Source: Loktanella sp. IMCC34160 (GTDB lineage: Bacteria; Pseudomonadota; Alphaproteobacteria; Rhodobacterales; Rhodobacteraceae). Taken from it: 64,000 nucleotides of DNA. Positions 34,589 through 44,608 of this stretch are shown here, piece by piece. Position 1 is the stretch's first letter, and each line of letters begins with the position of its first letter. The stretch spans positions 1 to 64,000 of the forward strand of contig NZ_SELP01000009.1 in assembly GCF_004145845.1 (NCBI RefSeq). The letters run 5' to 3'. The notes beneath the pieces were generated by a model that had not been told where the DNA came from, ran no database searches, and saw only the letters and a list, made by a program, of their open reading frames with translations. A program made the position numbers and the translations under genes.

Positions 34589-36535
34589 TTACAGAAGATC
34601 GGGCGGGGTGGCCGATTTCCGCAGCTCGCTCACGATCTCCGTCAGCGATGTTACAGCGGTTTCCTTCTCGCCCAGACGCCGAACGGATACCGAGCGTTCC
34701 TCGACCTCGCGCGCGCCAACGGCAAGGATCACGGGCACCTTACCAAGGCTGTGTTCGCGGACCTTGTAGTTGATCTTCTCGTTGCGCAGGTCGGCCTCGG
34801 CCCGGACGCCCGCCTTTTGCAATTCCGCCACGACCTCGCGGACGTAATCATCGGCGTCCGACACGATGGAGGCGACGACAACCTGACGCGGGGCCAGCCA
34901 GAACGGCAGCTTGCCCGCGTGTTCTTCGATCAGGATGCCGATGAAGCGTTCAAAGCTGCCCAGCGTCGCGCGGTGCAGCATGACGGGCCGGTGTTTCGCC
35001 CCATCCGCCCCGATATAGGTCGCGTCCAGCCGTTCGGGCAGGACGAAATCCACCTGCAGAGTGCCGCACTGCCAGTCACGTCCAATGGCGTCGGTCAGAA
35101 CGAACTCCAGCTTCGGGCCGTAGAAGGCACCTTCGCCGGGGTTCAGCGTATAGGCGCAGCCCGCCGCTTCGGTCGCGGCTTTCAGGGCCGCCTCGGCCTT
35201 GTCCCAGACCTCGTCCGATCCGGCGCGGGTGTCGGGCCGGTCCGAGAATTTGACGCTGAAGCTTTCAAAGCCAAGATCGCGGTAGATCATCGACAGGAAG
35301 TCGATGAAGATCTTGGTCTCTTCCTCGATCTGGTCCTCGGTGCAGAAGATATGCGCGTCGTCCTGCGTGAACCCGCGCACCCGCATGATGCCATGCAACG
35401 CCCCGGAAGGTTCATAACGGTTGCACGACCCAAACTCGGCCATGCGCAGCGGCAGATCGCGATAGGACTTCAGCCCCTGATTATAGACCTGAACGTGGCA
35501 GGGACAGTTCATCGGCTTCAGCGCGTTCACGGCCTTTTCGCGGGCGTGCTCCTCGTCCACTTCGACGATGAACATGTTTTCCTGGTATTTCTCCCAGTGG
35601 CCCGAGGCCTCCCACAGCTTGCGGTCCACGACCTGCGGCGTGTTCACCTCGACATAGCCACCGCGCTTTTGCTGGCGGCGCATGTAGTCCTGAAGCGTGG
35701 TGTAGATGGTCCAGCCATTCGGGTGCCAGAACACCTGACCGGGGGCCTCTTCCTGCATGTGGAACAGGTTCATCTCACGGCCCAGCTTGCGGTGGTCGCG
35801 CTTGGCGGCCTCCTCCAGCATGTGCAGATGCGCCTTCAGCTGGTCCTTGTTCTGGAACGCCACGCCGTAGATACGCTGTAGCTGCGCGCGGCTGCTGTCG
35901 CCACGCCAGTAGGCGCCTGCGATGGACATCAGTTTCCAGCTGTCGCCGGGCACCTGGCCCGTGTTTTGCAGGTGCGGGCCACGGCACAGGTCCTGCCAGT
36001 CGCCGTGCCAGTACATCCGAAGCGGCTCGTCGCCGGGAATGGCCTCGATCAGCTCGACCTTATAGGGTTCGCCGCTGTCTTCGTAGTGCTTGACCGCACG
36101 GGCGCGGTCCCAGACCTCGGTCCGGACCTCTTCGCGCTTGTTGATGATTTCCTTCATCTTCTTTTCGATCAGCGCGAGGTCTTCAGGCACGAAAGGCTCG
36201 GCCCGGTCAAAGTCGTAATACCAGCCGTCCTTGATCACGGGGCCGATGGTGACCTGCGTGTCGGGCCAGATCTCCTGCACGGCGCGGGCCATGATATGGG
36301 CAAGGTCGTGCCGGATCAGTTCCAGCGCCGGGGCGTCGTCCTTCATCGTGTTGATGGCGATGCTGGCGTCTTCGGTGATCGGCCACTGAAGATCCCAATG
36401 CTTGCCGTTCACGCTCGCGGAAATGGCTTTCTTCGCCAGCGAGGTGGCGATGGATGCGGCCACTTCGGCAGGGGTCACGCCTGCATCGTAGCTGCGTGCA
36501 TTGCCATCGGGAAAGGTCAGGGAAATCTGGCTCAT
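34589..36535 (-). CDS. thrS: Threonyl-tRNA synthetase
   Basis: 648 residues, full length for the family. Order: TGS domain (1-65, [18 protein letters not shown]), editing domain with the [13 protein letters not shown] motif, class II catalytic core, and C-terminal anticodon domain ([13 protein letters not shown] onward). Zinc ligands are Cys344 in NCPCH, and the histidines of QDDAHIF and [10 protein letters not shown]. Class II motif 2 is seen in [17 protein letters not shown]. The frame continues upstream, but ATG 36535 gives the normal N-terminus. The 36536-36697 gap holds the divergent promoter region with no other gene. Confidence 0.98.
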   Translation of the reverse strand: MSQISLTFPDGNARSYDAGVTPAEVAASIATSLAKKAISASVNGKHWDLQWPITEDASIAINTMKDDAPALELIRHDLAHIMARAVQEIWPDTQVTIGPVIKDGWYYDFDRAEPFVPEDLALIEKKMKEIINKREEVRTEVWDRARAVKHYEDSGEPYKVELIEAIPGDEPLRMYWHGDWQDLCRGPHLQNTGQVPGDSWKLMSIAGAYWRGDSSRAQLQRIYGVAFQNKDQLKAHLHMLEEAAKRDHRKLGREMNLFHMQEEAPGQVFWHPNGWTIYTTLQDYMRRQQKRGGYVEVNTPQVVDRKLWEASGHWEKYQENMFIVEVDEEHAREKAVNALKPMNCPCHVQVYNQGLKSYRDLPLRMAEFGSCNRYEPSGALHGIMRVRGFTQDDAHIFCTEDQIEEETKIFIDFLSMIYRDLGFESFSVKFSDRPDTRAGSDEVWDKAEAALKAATEAAGCAYTLNPGEGAFYGPKLEFVLTDAIGRDWQCGTLQVDFVLPERLDATYIGADGAKHRPVMLHRATLGSFERFIGILIEEHAGKLPFWLAPRQVVVASIVSDADDYVREVVAELQKAGVRAEADLRNEKINYKVREHSLGKVPVILAVGAREVEERSVSVRRLGEKETAVTSLTEIVSELRKSATPPDLL

Positions 36536-36697
36536 CGGCCTAGCTCCTCGTCGGTTTGGCGCCCACGGAACGCCCGGTTGCGGGTTATGTGTGGCGCCTA
36601 AATGGCCCGATCTTTGGCAGGGGTCAAGCGCCCGATTGCCCCGGCGGCGCGGTCGTGACAGGTTTGTCGTCAAACGGGCCACGCGGCGGAGGGCAAC

Positions 36698-37369
36698 ATG
36701 CGCAAGTTTGATGACATTCTGGCAATGGCCGCAGAGCGGAAGGGAAGTTTCGGGGCGGTATTGGACGGGATCGCCGCCGCCAAACCCCCGGAGGAGATCG
36801 CCGCCATCCCCGACGATCTCTGGCTGGCAGGCATGGCGCGGGGCATCATGCAGGCCGGGATTAGCTGGACCGTGGTGGACAAGAAGTGGCCGGGGATCGA
36901 AGAGGCCTTTGACCATTTCGACGTGGGCCGCTGCGCGATGATCAGCGATGACCGGTTCGATGCACTGATCGCTGATCCCCGGATCATCCGCAGCCCGCCC
37001 AAGGTCCGGGCTATTCAGGAAAACGCGGTCTTCATACAGGAGGTCGCCCGCGACCATGGCAGCTTTGGCCGGCGCATCGCCGATTGGCCCGCCGAAGATT
37101 TTGCCGGGTTGCTGCAATGGATGCAAAAATCCGGCTCACGGCTGGGTGGCAGCACCGGGGCCTACCTGCTGCGCAAGATGGGCAAGGATGGGTTCATCCT
37201 GTCGCGCGACGTGGTTGCGCGGCTGGTCGCGGAAGGGGTGATCGACAAGGCCCCGACCTCCAAAAAGGCCTGGGCCGCGGTCCAGGAGGCCTTTAACACC
37301 TGGGCCGAACAATCCGGCCAGCCGCTGACGGTGATCAGCCGTGTACTGGCGCAAAGCATCAACAACTGA
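36698..37369 (+). CDS. Tag-like DNA-3-methyladenine glycosylase I family protein, active site altered
   Basis: 223 residues. [39 protein letters not shown] and [15 protein letters not shown] match the Tag fold. Two things expected in E. coli Tag are missing: the N- and C-terminal zinc ligands (this protein starts [10 protein letters not shown]) and the glutamate of EGxQAGLSW, which is Gly/Ile-Met here. It may be a non-catalytic or differently specific relative. It is divergent from thrS, and the next gene starts 7 nt after its stop. Confidence 0.75.
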   Translation: MRKFDDILAMAAERKGSFGAVLDGIAAAKPPEEIAAIPDDLWLAGMARGIMQAGISWTVVDKKWPGIEEAFDHFDVGRCAMISDDRFDALIADPRIIRSPPKVRAIQENAVFIQEVARDHGSFGRRIADWPAEDFAGLLQWMQKSGSRLGGSTGAYLLRKMGKDGFILSRDVVARLVAEGVIDKAPTSKKAWAAVQEAFNTWAEQSGQPLTVISRVLAQSINN

Positions 37370-37376
37370 GGCCGAT

Positions 37377-38123
37377 ATGACCGAATTTCTGACCACGCCG
37401 CAGGGGCGCCGGATCGCCTACGTGAAAACCGAAGGGCAGGGCCCGACCATCGTCTTTTGCGGCGGGTTGAAATCCGACATGGAAGGCACCAAGGCGATCT
37501 GGCTGGAAGATTGGGCAAGGGCGCAGGGCCGCGCCTACCTGCGGTTCGACTATTCCGGCCATGGCGGAAGTTCCGGCACCTTCGAAGAGGGCAGCATCGC
37601 CGACTGGCACCAAGACACGATCGCCGCTGTCACCGCCCTGACCGATGGCCCGCTGATCGCGGTCGGGTCGTCGATGGGGGGATGGCAGGCGCTGCTTCTG
37701 GCCCGCGCGATGACGGACCGCGTGGCCGGTCTGGTGACCATCGCCGCCGCGCCGGATTTTACCGAAGACGGATATTGGGCCGGGTTCAGTGAAGACCAGA
37801 AGGCACAGATCACCGCGGGCGAACCGGTGTTTCTGCCCTCGGACTATATGGAACCCTACGTCGTCACCAAGAAGATGATCGTGGACGGGCGCAAATGCCT
37901 TGTCCTGCGCGACCCGTTGAACCTGCCTTTCCCGACACGCTTCCTGCAAGGCACGGCCGATACCGCTGTTTCGACCGAAACCGCGATCCGGCTGCTGGAC
38001 CATGCCACCGGCCCCGACATTCGCCTGACGCTGGTCAAGGACGCCGACCATCGGTTTTCCGACGATACCTGCCTGTCCCTGATCGGCGCGGCCGTGGCAG
38101 AGGTGATCGCCCGCGCCGGGTGA
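37377..38123 (+). CDS. Alpha/beta hydrolase
   Basis: 248 residues. The nucleophile serine lies in VGSSMGGWQAL, the oxyanion region is IVFCGGLKSDMEGTKA, the histidine is in KDADHRF, and an aspartate lies in QGTADTAV. This is the serine hydrolase/esterase pattern of the YqiA/BAAT-like group. The cap region is small. The substrate is unknown. It is coupled to the Tag-like gene; the start ATG 37377 follows GAGGCCGAT. Confidence 0.85.
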   Translation: MTEFLTTPQGRRIAYVKTEGQGPTIVFCGGLKSDMEGTKAIWLEDWARAQGRAYLRFDYSGHGGSSGTFEEGSIADWHQDTIAAVTALTDGPLIAVGSSMGGWQALLLARAMTDRVAGLVTIAAAPDFTEDGYWAGFSEDQKAQITAGEPVFLPSDYMEPYVVTKKMIVDGRKCLVLRDPLNLPFPTRFLQGTADTAVSTETAIRLLDHATGPDIRLTLVKDADHRFSDDTCLSLIGAAVAEVIARAG

Positions 38124-38192
38124 CGCAAGGTTCTGCTTTGGCCCGCGCGTGACCGGCCCTACCGTCGCCACCAAACGCGCGGGGAGGGACGC

Positions 38193-39521
38193 ATGGCGCT
38201 ATCGGGGTTGCAAAAGGCGGGCTGGGGCCTTGCCGATATGGGGATCGTGGTCTTCGTGGTGGTCAAGCAACTGCTTGTCCTGAATTTCCTGACGGCTTTT
38301 CTTGGGGTGCCGGTCGGCATCGCGGGGTTCGTGACGACCGCCGTTCTGATCTTCGACATGGTGACCGATCCGCTGGTCGGCGTCCTGTCGGACAAAACGA
38401 GCAGCCGGTTCGGCCGTCGCGCCCCGTGGATGGCCGTTGGGGCCGTGGTGATGGCGGCGGCCATGGTGGGCCTTTTCGCGGTGCCCGCCGGGCTGGGCAT
38501 GGTGGGCAAGATCGGCTGGGTCATCGCCTTTTTCGGGCTGGCGACAATCGGGTTTACCATGGTGGCCATTCCCTATGGCGCACAGGCCGGGGAAATGACG
38601 ACCGATCCGCGCGAACGGTCCACAATGACGGGCTGGCGCATGGGGTTTGCCAGCCTTGGCATCCTGATTGGCGGGGCGCTGGTGCCGGGTCTGGCAGGCG
38701 GCATGGGATATGCGATGGCCGCGCTGGCGGTTTCGCCACTGATTGTCGGCGCGATCTGGTTGTCGCTATTCGCGACCCGAAACGCCCCCCGCGTGGACGA
38801 GGCGGCCACGGTCAACCTTGGCGGGATGATCCGGCTGGTGTTGTCGAACCGGCCCTTCATGATCCTTGCCGCGCTCTATGGCGTGATGACACTCGCGGTC
38901 GCGATCATCACTGCGGGGCTGCCCTTTGCGGCCACTTACCTGATAGCCGACACTGGCGAGACGGCCCTGTCCGGGGCCGCGCAGGCCCTGACCACGCTCA
39001 GCCTGCTGTTCGCGGCCTTCGTCCTCGGCTCGATCCTTAGTCAGGCAGTCTGGGTGATCCTGTCCCACCGGGTTGGCAAGCTGAACGCGCTGGTAATCGG
39101 GTTGATCCTTTATGTCGGGATGTTGGTCTGGCTGGCGGCAAACCTGCCATCGGTCAGCGTCACGGTTATGGCGGGCCTGTTCGTTCTGGCCGGGATGGCG
39201 AACGGGTCGTATCAACAGATCCCATGGGCGATCTACCCGGACCTGATGGACCGGACCCGCGAGGCAAGCGGCGAAGCGATCGAAGGGGCGTTTTCGGCGG
39301 TCTGGCTGTTCGGGCAGAAACTGGCCAATGCCTTCGCCCCGGCAATCCTTGGGCTGATCCTTCAGGCCAAGGGCTGGCAAGAGGCGACGGGAGAAACGGT
39401 TGCCCAGTCCGAGGCGGCCCTGGACACGCTGGCATGGTCGATCACCTATCTTCCCGCAGGCATCCTGATCCTCTCAGTCCTTGGATTGCTGATCCTCTAC
39501 CGGCCCGCCGCGTCCGCCTGA
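38193..39521 (+). CDS. GPH-type (MelB-like) sugar:cation symporter family MFS protein
   Basis: 442 residues with 12 membrane segments. The family marks FDMVTDPLVGVLSDKTSSRFGRRAPWM near residue 55 and IPYGAQAGEMTTDPRERSTMTGWRM near residue 128 define the glycoside-pentoside-hexuronide group. The substrate is not readable. The site GGGGAGGGACGC precedes the ATG. The 3' end overlaps the convergent Hsp70-like gene by 25 nt. Confidence 0.85.
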   Translation: MALSGLQKAGWGLADMGIVVFVVVKQLLVLNFLTAFLGVPVGIAGFVTTAVLIFDMVTDPLVGVLSDKTSSRFGRRAPWMAVGAVVMAAAMVGLFAVPAGLGMVGKIGWVIAFFGLATIGFTMVAIPYGAQAGEMTTDPRERSTMTGWRMGFASLGILIGGALVPGLAGGMGYAMAALAVSPLIVGAIWLSLFATRNAPRVDEAATVNLGGMIRLVLSNRPFMILAALYGVMTLAVAIITAGLPFAATYLIADTGETALSGAAQALTTLSLLFAAFVLGSILSQAVWVILSHRVGKLNALVIGLILYVGMLVWLAANLPSVSVTVMAGLFVLAGMANGSYQQIPWAIYPDLMDRTREASGEAIEGAFSAVWLFGQKLANAFAPAILGLILQAKGWQEATGETVAQSEAALDTLAWSITYLPAGILILSVLGLLILYRPAASA

Positions 39522-40750
39522 TCGGCGGCAATCGCCAATCCTTCGACGATGGCGGTAAAGGCCTTGCCCCGGCGCAGGCGGGCCGCGGGCAAGAGCGCGG
39601 CCATACTGTCGGAGACTGTCGTCAGCAGGCTGGACCCGCCGACAAGGATCACCTCGGCAATATCGTCGGGGGTGCGGCCGGCGGCCCGCAGGGTTTCCGA
39701 TGCGGCCTCGGCGATCTCGGTCGCGAAGGGGGCGATGGCCGCCTCTAGCATCAGCGGGTAGAAGTCGACCGCCAGCCCGCGTTCCACGACGGACAGGTCG
39801 ATCTGGGCGCGGTCCGCCTGTCCCGCGATCTTCGCTGCCTCGACCGCAAAGGCGACGTCGTGGCCAAGGTGCATTTCCAGCACCGCGTGCAGCCGGGCCA
39901 GCTTTTCCGGCTCATCGGCCAGCCGCTGCATCCGGGCCACGTCGCGCAGGGTGGCGGGATCATAGACGAAGGGGATTTTTTCCCAACTGGCCAGATCGTT
40001 GAACAGGGCGGCGGGGGCCGGGTTGCGGGCTGCGCCCAGTTCCGCGCGGATCAGGCTGCCCCGGCCCAGAAGCGGCATGGCGTGGGCAAGGCTGATTGCC
40101 TTGTCGAAATCGGTCCCGCCGATCCGCACCCCGTGGGACGCCAGAACGCGGATGTCCGCCCCGCCCCCTTCGAACACCGTGAAATCGGATGTGCCCCCGC
40201 CGATGTCCACCACAAGGCCAAGGCCGGTGCGGTCGCCACCGTCGGGCAGGGCGGCGCGGGCAGCGGCCTCTGGCTCTGGCAGGAACGCGACCTTGGAAAA
40301 TCCGGCGGCGTTGTAGCAGGCGCGCAGGTCGTCTTCGGCGCGGGTATTGCGGGCGGCGTCGGCGGAATGGAACCGGACCGGGCGGCCCGACAGCACGCGG
40401 TCGAACCGGTCGCCCGTCTCAGCCTCGGCCCGCGCCTTCAGGGCGGACAGGAACCGGGCCACGATCTCGGTCAGGGTCAACCGTTCCTGCAGAAACTGGC
40501 GCCTTTCATGCATCAAGCTGGTGCCGAGGACCGATTTCAGGGCCCGCATGAACCGCCCTTCGCGCCCGTCAATCAACGCGTCAATGGCGGCCTGCCCGAA
40601 CAGGGTGTCGCGCCGGGTGAAGTCCAGAAAGACGGCCGTCGGCAGGGTATCGCGCCCATCATCGACGGGCAGAACCCAAGGCGCACCGTCCCGCATCACC
40701 GCGGCGGCGGTGTTTGATGTGCCGAAGTCGATGGCGAGTGTGCGGGTCAT
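39497..40750 (-). CDS. Hsp70-like ATPase (YegD type, no substrate-binding domain)
   Basis: 417 residues. The actin/Hsp70 nucleotide-binding fold is complete: phosphate 1 in LAIDFGTSNTAAAV, phosphate 2 in VVDIGGGTSDFTVF and the adenosine motif EVILVGGSSLLTTV. There is no C-terminal substrate-binding domain, as in E. coli YegD. A chaperone-like or scaffold function is possible; targets are unknown. Confidence 0.88.
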   Translation of the reverse strand: MTRTLAIDFGTSNTAAAVMRDGAPWVLPVDDGRDTLPTAVFLDFTRRDTLFGQAAIDALIDGREGRFMRALKSVLGTSLMHERRQFLQERLTLTEIVARFLSALKARAEAETGDRFDRVLSGRPVRFHSADAARNTRAEDDLRACYNAAGFSKVAFLPEPEAAARAALPDGGDRTGLGLVVDIGGGTSDFTVFEGGGADIRVLASHGVRIGGTDFDKAISLAHAMPLLGRGSLIRAELGAARNPAPAALFNDLASWEKIPFVYDPATLRDVARMQRLADEPEKLARLHAVLEMHLGHDVAFAVEAAKIAGQADRAQIDLSVVERGLAVDFYPLMLEAAIAPFATEIAEAASETLRAAGRTPDDIAEVILVGGSSLLTTVSDSMAALLPAARLRRGKAFTAIVEGLAIAADQADAAGR

Positions 40751-40933
40751 GGCGGGCTCCGTCGCGGCGAAAGGGCGGCAAATAGGTCAACGGGGCGGCA
40801 GGATCAACCCCGCCGATATGGCTGTCGGGTCTTCCCCTTTCCCCCCGGCTGCGGCATTGTGGGCGCAACCAACAAGACCGGTGACAGGCATGGGCAGCAG
40901 GGCAGGGACGCGCCGCGCGCGCGACGGACATCA

Positions 40934-41647
40934 ATGAATATCGAACCGATCCTCATGCTGCCGGGCATGTTCTGCGATACGCGGGTATTTTCGGCGCAGA
41001 TGACCGCACTGGGGCGCGACGGTCTGGTCGCCATTGCCCCCACGACCGGGGGCGAACGGGTGGAAGAGGTGGCCTCGGCCATCCTGTCCGGCGCGCCGCA
41101 GAAGTTTGCCCTGTTCGGTCATGGCTACGGCGGTGTCGTCGCGCAAGAGGTGCTGCGCCGCGCCCCGGAGCGGGTCACCCGGATTGCGTTGATGGGGACG
41201 ACGCCCCTTGCAGAGACCCCGCAAGACGCCGCCGACCGCGAAGTGCGGATCGTCGCGGCGCGGTCCGGTAGGTTCGATGATGCGATCGGGGCCGAGATCC
41301 GGATCACGGACCTTGCCGTCGGCCCGCAGCGCAATGATGTGTTTGCCAAGATCAGCGCCATGGCCAAAGCCAATGGGCCGGATGCCTATGTTCGGCAGGC
41401 GCGCGCCATGCAGCGCCGCAAGGACCAGCAGGCGGTTCTGCGCCGGATCAAGCAACCCGCGCTGGTAATCTGCGGGGCGGAGGACGGCAAGACGCCGGTC
41501 AAGCGGCATGAATTCATGGCCGAGCTGATCCCGTATGCCCGGCTGGAAGTGATCGACGGGGCCGGGCACATGCCCATGCTGGAACAGCCGCAGGCCGTCA
41601 CCTCGATCCTTCAGGAATGGCTGCGCCAGCCCTTTGTGCTGCGATAG
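40934..41647 (+). CDS. Alpha/beta hydrolase
   Basis: 237 residues, start ILMLPGMFCDTRVF (oxyanion region). The usual nucleophile elbow GxSxGG is here FGHGYGGVVAQ, with glycine-histidine-glycine in place of serine, so the classical serine nucleophile appears to be missing. A histidine lies in DGAGHMPMLEQP and an aspartate in CGAEDGKTPV. It may act by another mechanism or be non-hydrolytic. The ribosome site is weak. Confidence 0.78.
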   Translation: MNIEPILMLPGMFCDTRVFSAQMTALGRDGLVAIAPTTGGERVEEVASAILSGAPQKFALFGHGYGGVVAQEVLRRAPERVTRIALMGTTPLAETPQDAADREVRIVAARSGRFDDAIGAEIRITDLAVGPQRNDVFAKISAMAKANGPDAYVRQARAMQRRKDQQAVLRRIKQPALVICGAEDGKTPVKRHEFMAELIPYARLEVIDGAGHMPMLEQPQAVTSILQEWLRQPFVLR

Positions 41648-41821
41648 CCCGGCCCGCAAGGGTGGTGGAAACCCGACTTGCCGCGACACCCCCGGTTGTG
41701 TGACCATCAAGCCGACCCGGAAGCGGGTAATTTCAAGAACGGGATCTGTCGCCGGCCATTTTGGTTTGAAAGTTGAAATCTGATTTCATCGTCGGCGCCC
41801 CGCGAAAACGGAGGTGTTGCG

Positions 41822-42265
41822 ATGTATGAAAGACAATTCCGGTTCAGGATCGCACAGATCCTGATCTATGGGCATCTGGGGCTGTTCCTGTTCGGGCTGA
41901 TCATGGTGCCGCTGTTCGGCAAGTTCGAAGTCATCGACACGGTTCATGTTCTGCTGATGGGCTTCCCGATGCTGGGCGCGACGGCGCTTGCCGCCTTCGA
42001 CGAGATGCTGCGTAACCGGGGGTCCAAAAGCCGCGGGAAAATGGTTCCGGTCGAGGTGGTGCGGATCACGCAGTTTGTCTGTCTGATCTCCATCGGCGGC
42101 AGCTTCTTTGTCTACCTCTTGCCGATGATCGAAATACCGGGCCTGACCGTTGATTGGCTCAAGGTCATCATCGGGGCGCTTGAAACGGTGTTGGGGGTCT
42201 ATCTGGGGCGCATCCGCGACCATCTGTTCCCGCCCCTCACAGCCGCCGAGAAGGCCAATGCGTAG
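41822..42265 (+). CDS. Membrane protein of unknown function
   Basis: 147 residues with four predicted membrane segments (ILIYGHLGLFLFGLIMVPLF, VHVLLMGFPMLGATALAAF, FVCLISIGGSFFVYLLPMI, WLKVIIGALETVLGVYL). A strong CGGAGGTG site precedes the ATG. It overlaps the next gene by 8 nt. I recognise no family. Confidence 0.75.
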   Translation: MYERQFRFRIAQILIYGHLGLFLFGLIMVPLFGKFEVIDTVHVLLMGFPMLGATALAAFDEMLRNRGSKSRGKMVPVEVVRITQFVCLISIGGSFFVYLLPMIEIPGLTVDWLKVIIGALETVLGVYLGRIRDHLFPPLTAAEKANA

Positions 42266-43166
42266 GACCGTCATTGTGGCCGCTCTGGTCTGGGCCGCCG
42301 CCGCGCGGGCAGAGGGCCCGCTTCAGCAGTTTGAATTTCAGTTCCAGTTCGATCCGACCCTCCAGGGCAGTCCAAACACCACCCTTGACCAGTTTCAGAT
42401 GGAAGATGGGACGGATGGGGTGCTTGATTGGGCCGATCAGACCCGGTTGGATCTGGATCACCCCCTCGTGCAGGCCGACATCTTTGATTTCTCCGGTCTG
42501 GGCCTGACCCCCGAACAGCAGAACCAGATCAACCGACGCCTGTTTGTCGGACTGGAGCCGCTTGGCAATGGCTGCTCCGATTGTGCCGGGACCGCGACCG
42601 GACCATTGATCGGCCCGACCCTGCCGGGCGGGGGCACGCCATCGACCGGGGATCTTCTGGGGATGGCCTCGGGCACATTGGACCGGCGGGAGTTGGTTTC
42701 ATACTTCGGCGACACCGGCCCCGGCGAGGGCGAGCTAGAGGCGACGCTTCGCAGGGTCGCGGCAATCGAGGTCGCAATCGAAACCATTGTGCGCAAGGCC
42801 GGACGAGACCGAGAGCCGAACTTCAAGTTCATTGGCAATGAGACAACCCTCCTGTGGTCCCGTACCAGCGTCGCGGTCGTTCTGGAATCAGAGGCGCTTG
42901 ACCCCGACGATCCCAGGCAATGGGTTGGCTTTCAGGTGTCCATCCAGGAACGCAATCCCGGCGTCATGGGGGTGGGGATCGCCGAGACCGACGAATCCAT
43001 GGTCATCGTCGACAGCTATGTTCGGCGGCGGCGACCGGGTGTTGTGCCATTCGGCGCCCCCGATCTGGACGAGGATTTCGGCCGGATGTTCGACGATATC
43101 GCCGAAAGCAACCGCCGCGAACAGCAGCTTGCCCGGTCATTGATGGAAATCATGACGGGGCTTTGA
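42258..43166 (+). CDS. Secreted protein of unknown function
   Basis: 302 residues from ATG 42258 with a short signal peptide (VIVAALVWAAAARAEG). The mature part is rich in Phe/Gln at the start (QQFEFQFQFDP), has an EF-like acidic stretch, a CSDC pair near residue 107 and a C-terminal beta-rich region (WVGFQVSIQERNPGVMGVGIAETDESMVIVDSYV). No domain is recognised. The overlap with the preceding membrane protein suggests that the pair works together at the envelope. Confidence 0.68.
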   Translation: MRRTVIVAALVWAAAARAEGPLQQFEFQFQFDPTLQGSPNTTLDQFQMEDGTDGVLDWADQTRLDLDHPLVQADIFDFSGLGLTPEQQNQINRRLFVGLEPLGNGCSDCAGTATGPLIGPTLPGGGTPSTGDLLGMASGTLDRRELVSYFGDTGPGEGELEATLRRVAAIEVAIETIVRKAGRDREPNFKFIGNETTLLWSRTSVAVVLESEALDPDDPRQWVGFQVSIQERNPGVMGVGIAETDESMVIVDSYVRRRRPGVVPFGAPDLDEDFGRMFDDIAESNRREQQLARSLMEIMTGL

Positions 43167-43232
43167 CGGCACAAGATGGGTGCGCGGACCGGGAATATCG
43201 TCAGGCGCGGCGGATTGGGCCCGCCCCACCCG

Positions 43233-44498
43233 TCATTTGACGGCTGCGATTTTCGGCTTCGACGGGGTGCCGCTGTTGGCGTCGATGAAATCCAGAACCA
43301 GCGGCCGGATGTTGTTGCGCCAGCTTTTGCCCGCGAAAATCCCGTAGTGTCCCGCGCCCGGCTCCAGATGGGCCGCCTTCTTGCTGTCCGGCAGACCTGT
43401 CAGCAGGTCCAGCGCGGCAAGACATTGCCCGGGGGCGGAAATATCATCGGCCTCGCCTTCGACCACCTTGACCGCGACGGTGCTGATCTTGCCGATATCC
43501 ACCGTCTTCCCGGCCACGGTAAAATCGTTGCGGGCGATGTCACGGTTCTTGAACACCCGTTCCACGGTGGAGAGGTAGAATTCGGACGTCATGTCCATCA
43601 CGGCAAGATATTCGTCGTAAAAGACGTTGTGCTTGTCATGGTCCGACGCCTCGCCCTTGGCGACGCGGATGATCTGGTCGGAAAACGCCTTGGCGTGAGT
43701 CTCGGCGTTCATCGACATGAAGGATTGCAGTTGCAGCAGGCCCGGATAGACCAGCCGCCCGACGCCAGCGTATTTGTAGCCGACCCGCTGGATCATGGTG
43801 TTTTCCAACTGGCCCATGGTGACGGACCGGCCGAAATCGGTGACTTCGGTGTGGTTCGCCTCGGGGTCGATGGGGCCGCCGATCAGGGTCAGGGAGCGGG
43901 GCTGCGCCTTGGGGTCTTCGCCCGCCAGATAGGCGGTCGCGGCCAGCGTCAGCGGCGCGGGCTGGCAGACGGCGATGACATGCAGGTCCGGCCCGAGGTG
44001 TTTCATGAAATCGACAAGGTAGAGCGTATAATCCTCGACATCGAACTTGCCGGCGGAAACGGGGATATCGCGCGCGTTATGCCAATCGGTGATATAGACC
44101 TCGCAATCGGGCAGCAGGCTGATCACGGTCTTGCGCAGCAGCGTGGCGTAGTGGCCCGACATTGGCGCGACCAGCATCACCCGGCGCTTGCGCGGGCGGC
44201 GGCCCGGCACCTTGAAATGGATCAGGTCACCGAAAGGACGGGCGACGCGGGTTTCGATGACAACCGTATGGTCCTTGCCATCCTCGCCGGTCACGGCGGA
44301 AATTCCCCAGTCAGGTTTCGCGACCATCCGTTCGAATGTGCGTTCCGTCACCTCGCCCCAGGCACCAATCCAGTCGATCCACGGGTTGGCCGTTGCGGCC
44401 ATGCCCGGATATGCGGCAAAAGCCCGCGCCGTCGCCCCCAACCATTGGTTGGTGTTGCGGGCGCTTTCCATGAGGTCGTAAGTGAACATATACTTCAT
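43233..44498 (-). CDS. phaZ: Intracellular PHA depolymerase
   Basis: 421 residues. The start KYMFTYDLMESARNTNQW and the block RVMLVAPMSGHYATLLRKTVISLLPDCEVYITDWHNARDIP identify the intracellular depolymerase family. The nucleophile is a cysteine in a lipase-box-like site, VIAVCQPAP, as in PhaZ of Cupriavidus. Histidine lies in LEPGAGHYGIF. It degrades storage PHA to hydroxy acids. It is divergent from phaC across a 110-bp region with a PhaR-like site. Confidence 0.95.
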   Translation of the reverse strand: MKYMFTYDLMESARNTNQWLGATARAFAAYPGMAATANPWIDWIGAWGEVTERTFERMVAKPDWGISAVTGEDGKDHTVVIETRVARPFGDLIHFKVPGRRPRKRRVMLVAPMSGHYATLLRKTVISLLPDCEVYITDWHNARDIPVSAGKFDVEDYTLYLVDFMKHLGPDLHVIAVCQPAPLTLAATAYLAGEDPKAQPRSLTLIGGPIDPEANHTEVTDFGRSVTMGQLENTMIQRVGYKYAGVGRLVYPGLLQLQSFMSMNAETHAKAFSDQIIRVAKGEASDHDKHNVFYDEYLAVMDMTSEFYLSTVERVFKNRDIARNDFTVAGKTVDIGKISTVAVKVVEGEADDISAPGQCLAALDLLTGLPDSKKAAHLEPGAGHYGIFAGKSWRNNIRPLVLDFIDANSGTPSKPKIAAVK

Positions 44499-44576
44499 GT
44501 AAGCTCTCCTGCCGCCGGCCCCCGGCGGGGGCGCTTCAAACGGTTACTGCATATCCGACGACATCCGGCGGTTATG

Positions 44577-44588
44577 CTGCACCTGCAA
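44577..44588. promoter_or_regulatory. Imperfect PhaR-type site between phaZ and phaC
   Basis: CTGC-ACCT-GCAA fits CTGC-N4-GCAG at 7 of 8 defined bases. It is 20 bp upstream of phaC and 78 bp upstream of phaZ. Confidence 0.4.
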
Positions 44589-44608
44589 AATAGGCCCAAG
44601 AGGTTAAT

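Noticed and set aside
34571-35881. A 436-residue open frame on the plus strand opposite thrS
   Set aside because: It is antisense to the thrS catalytic core, and spans the thrS terminator. It shows no protein family features.
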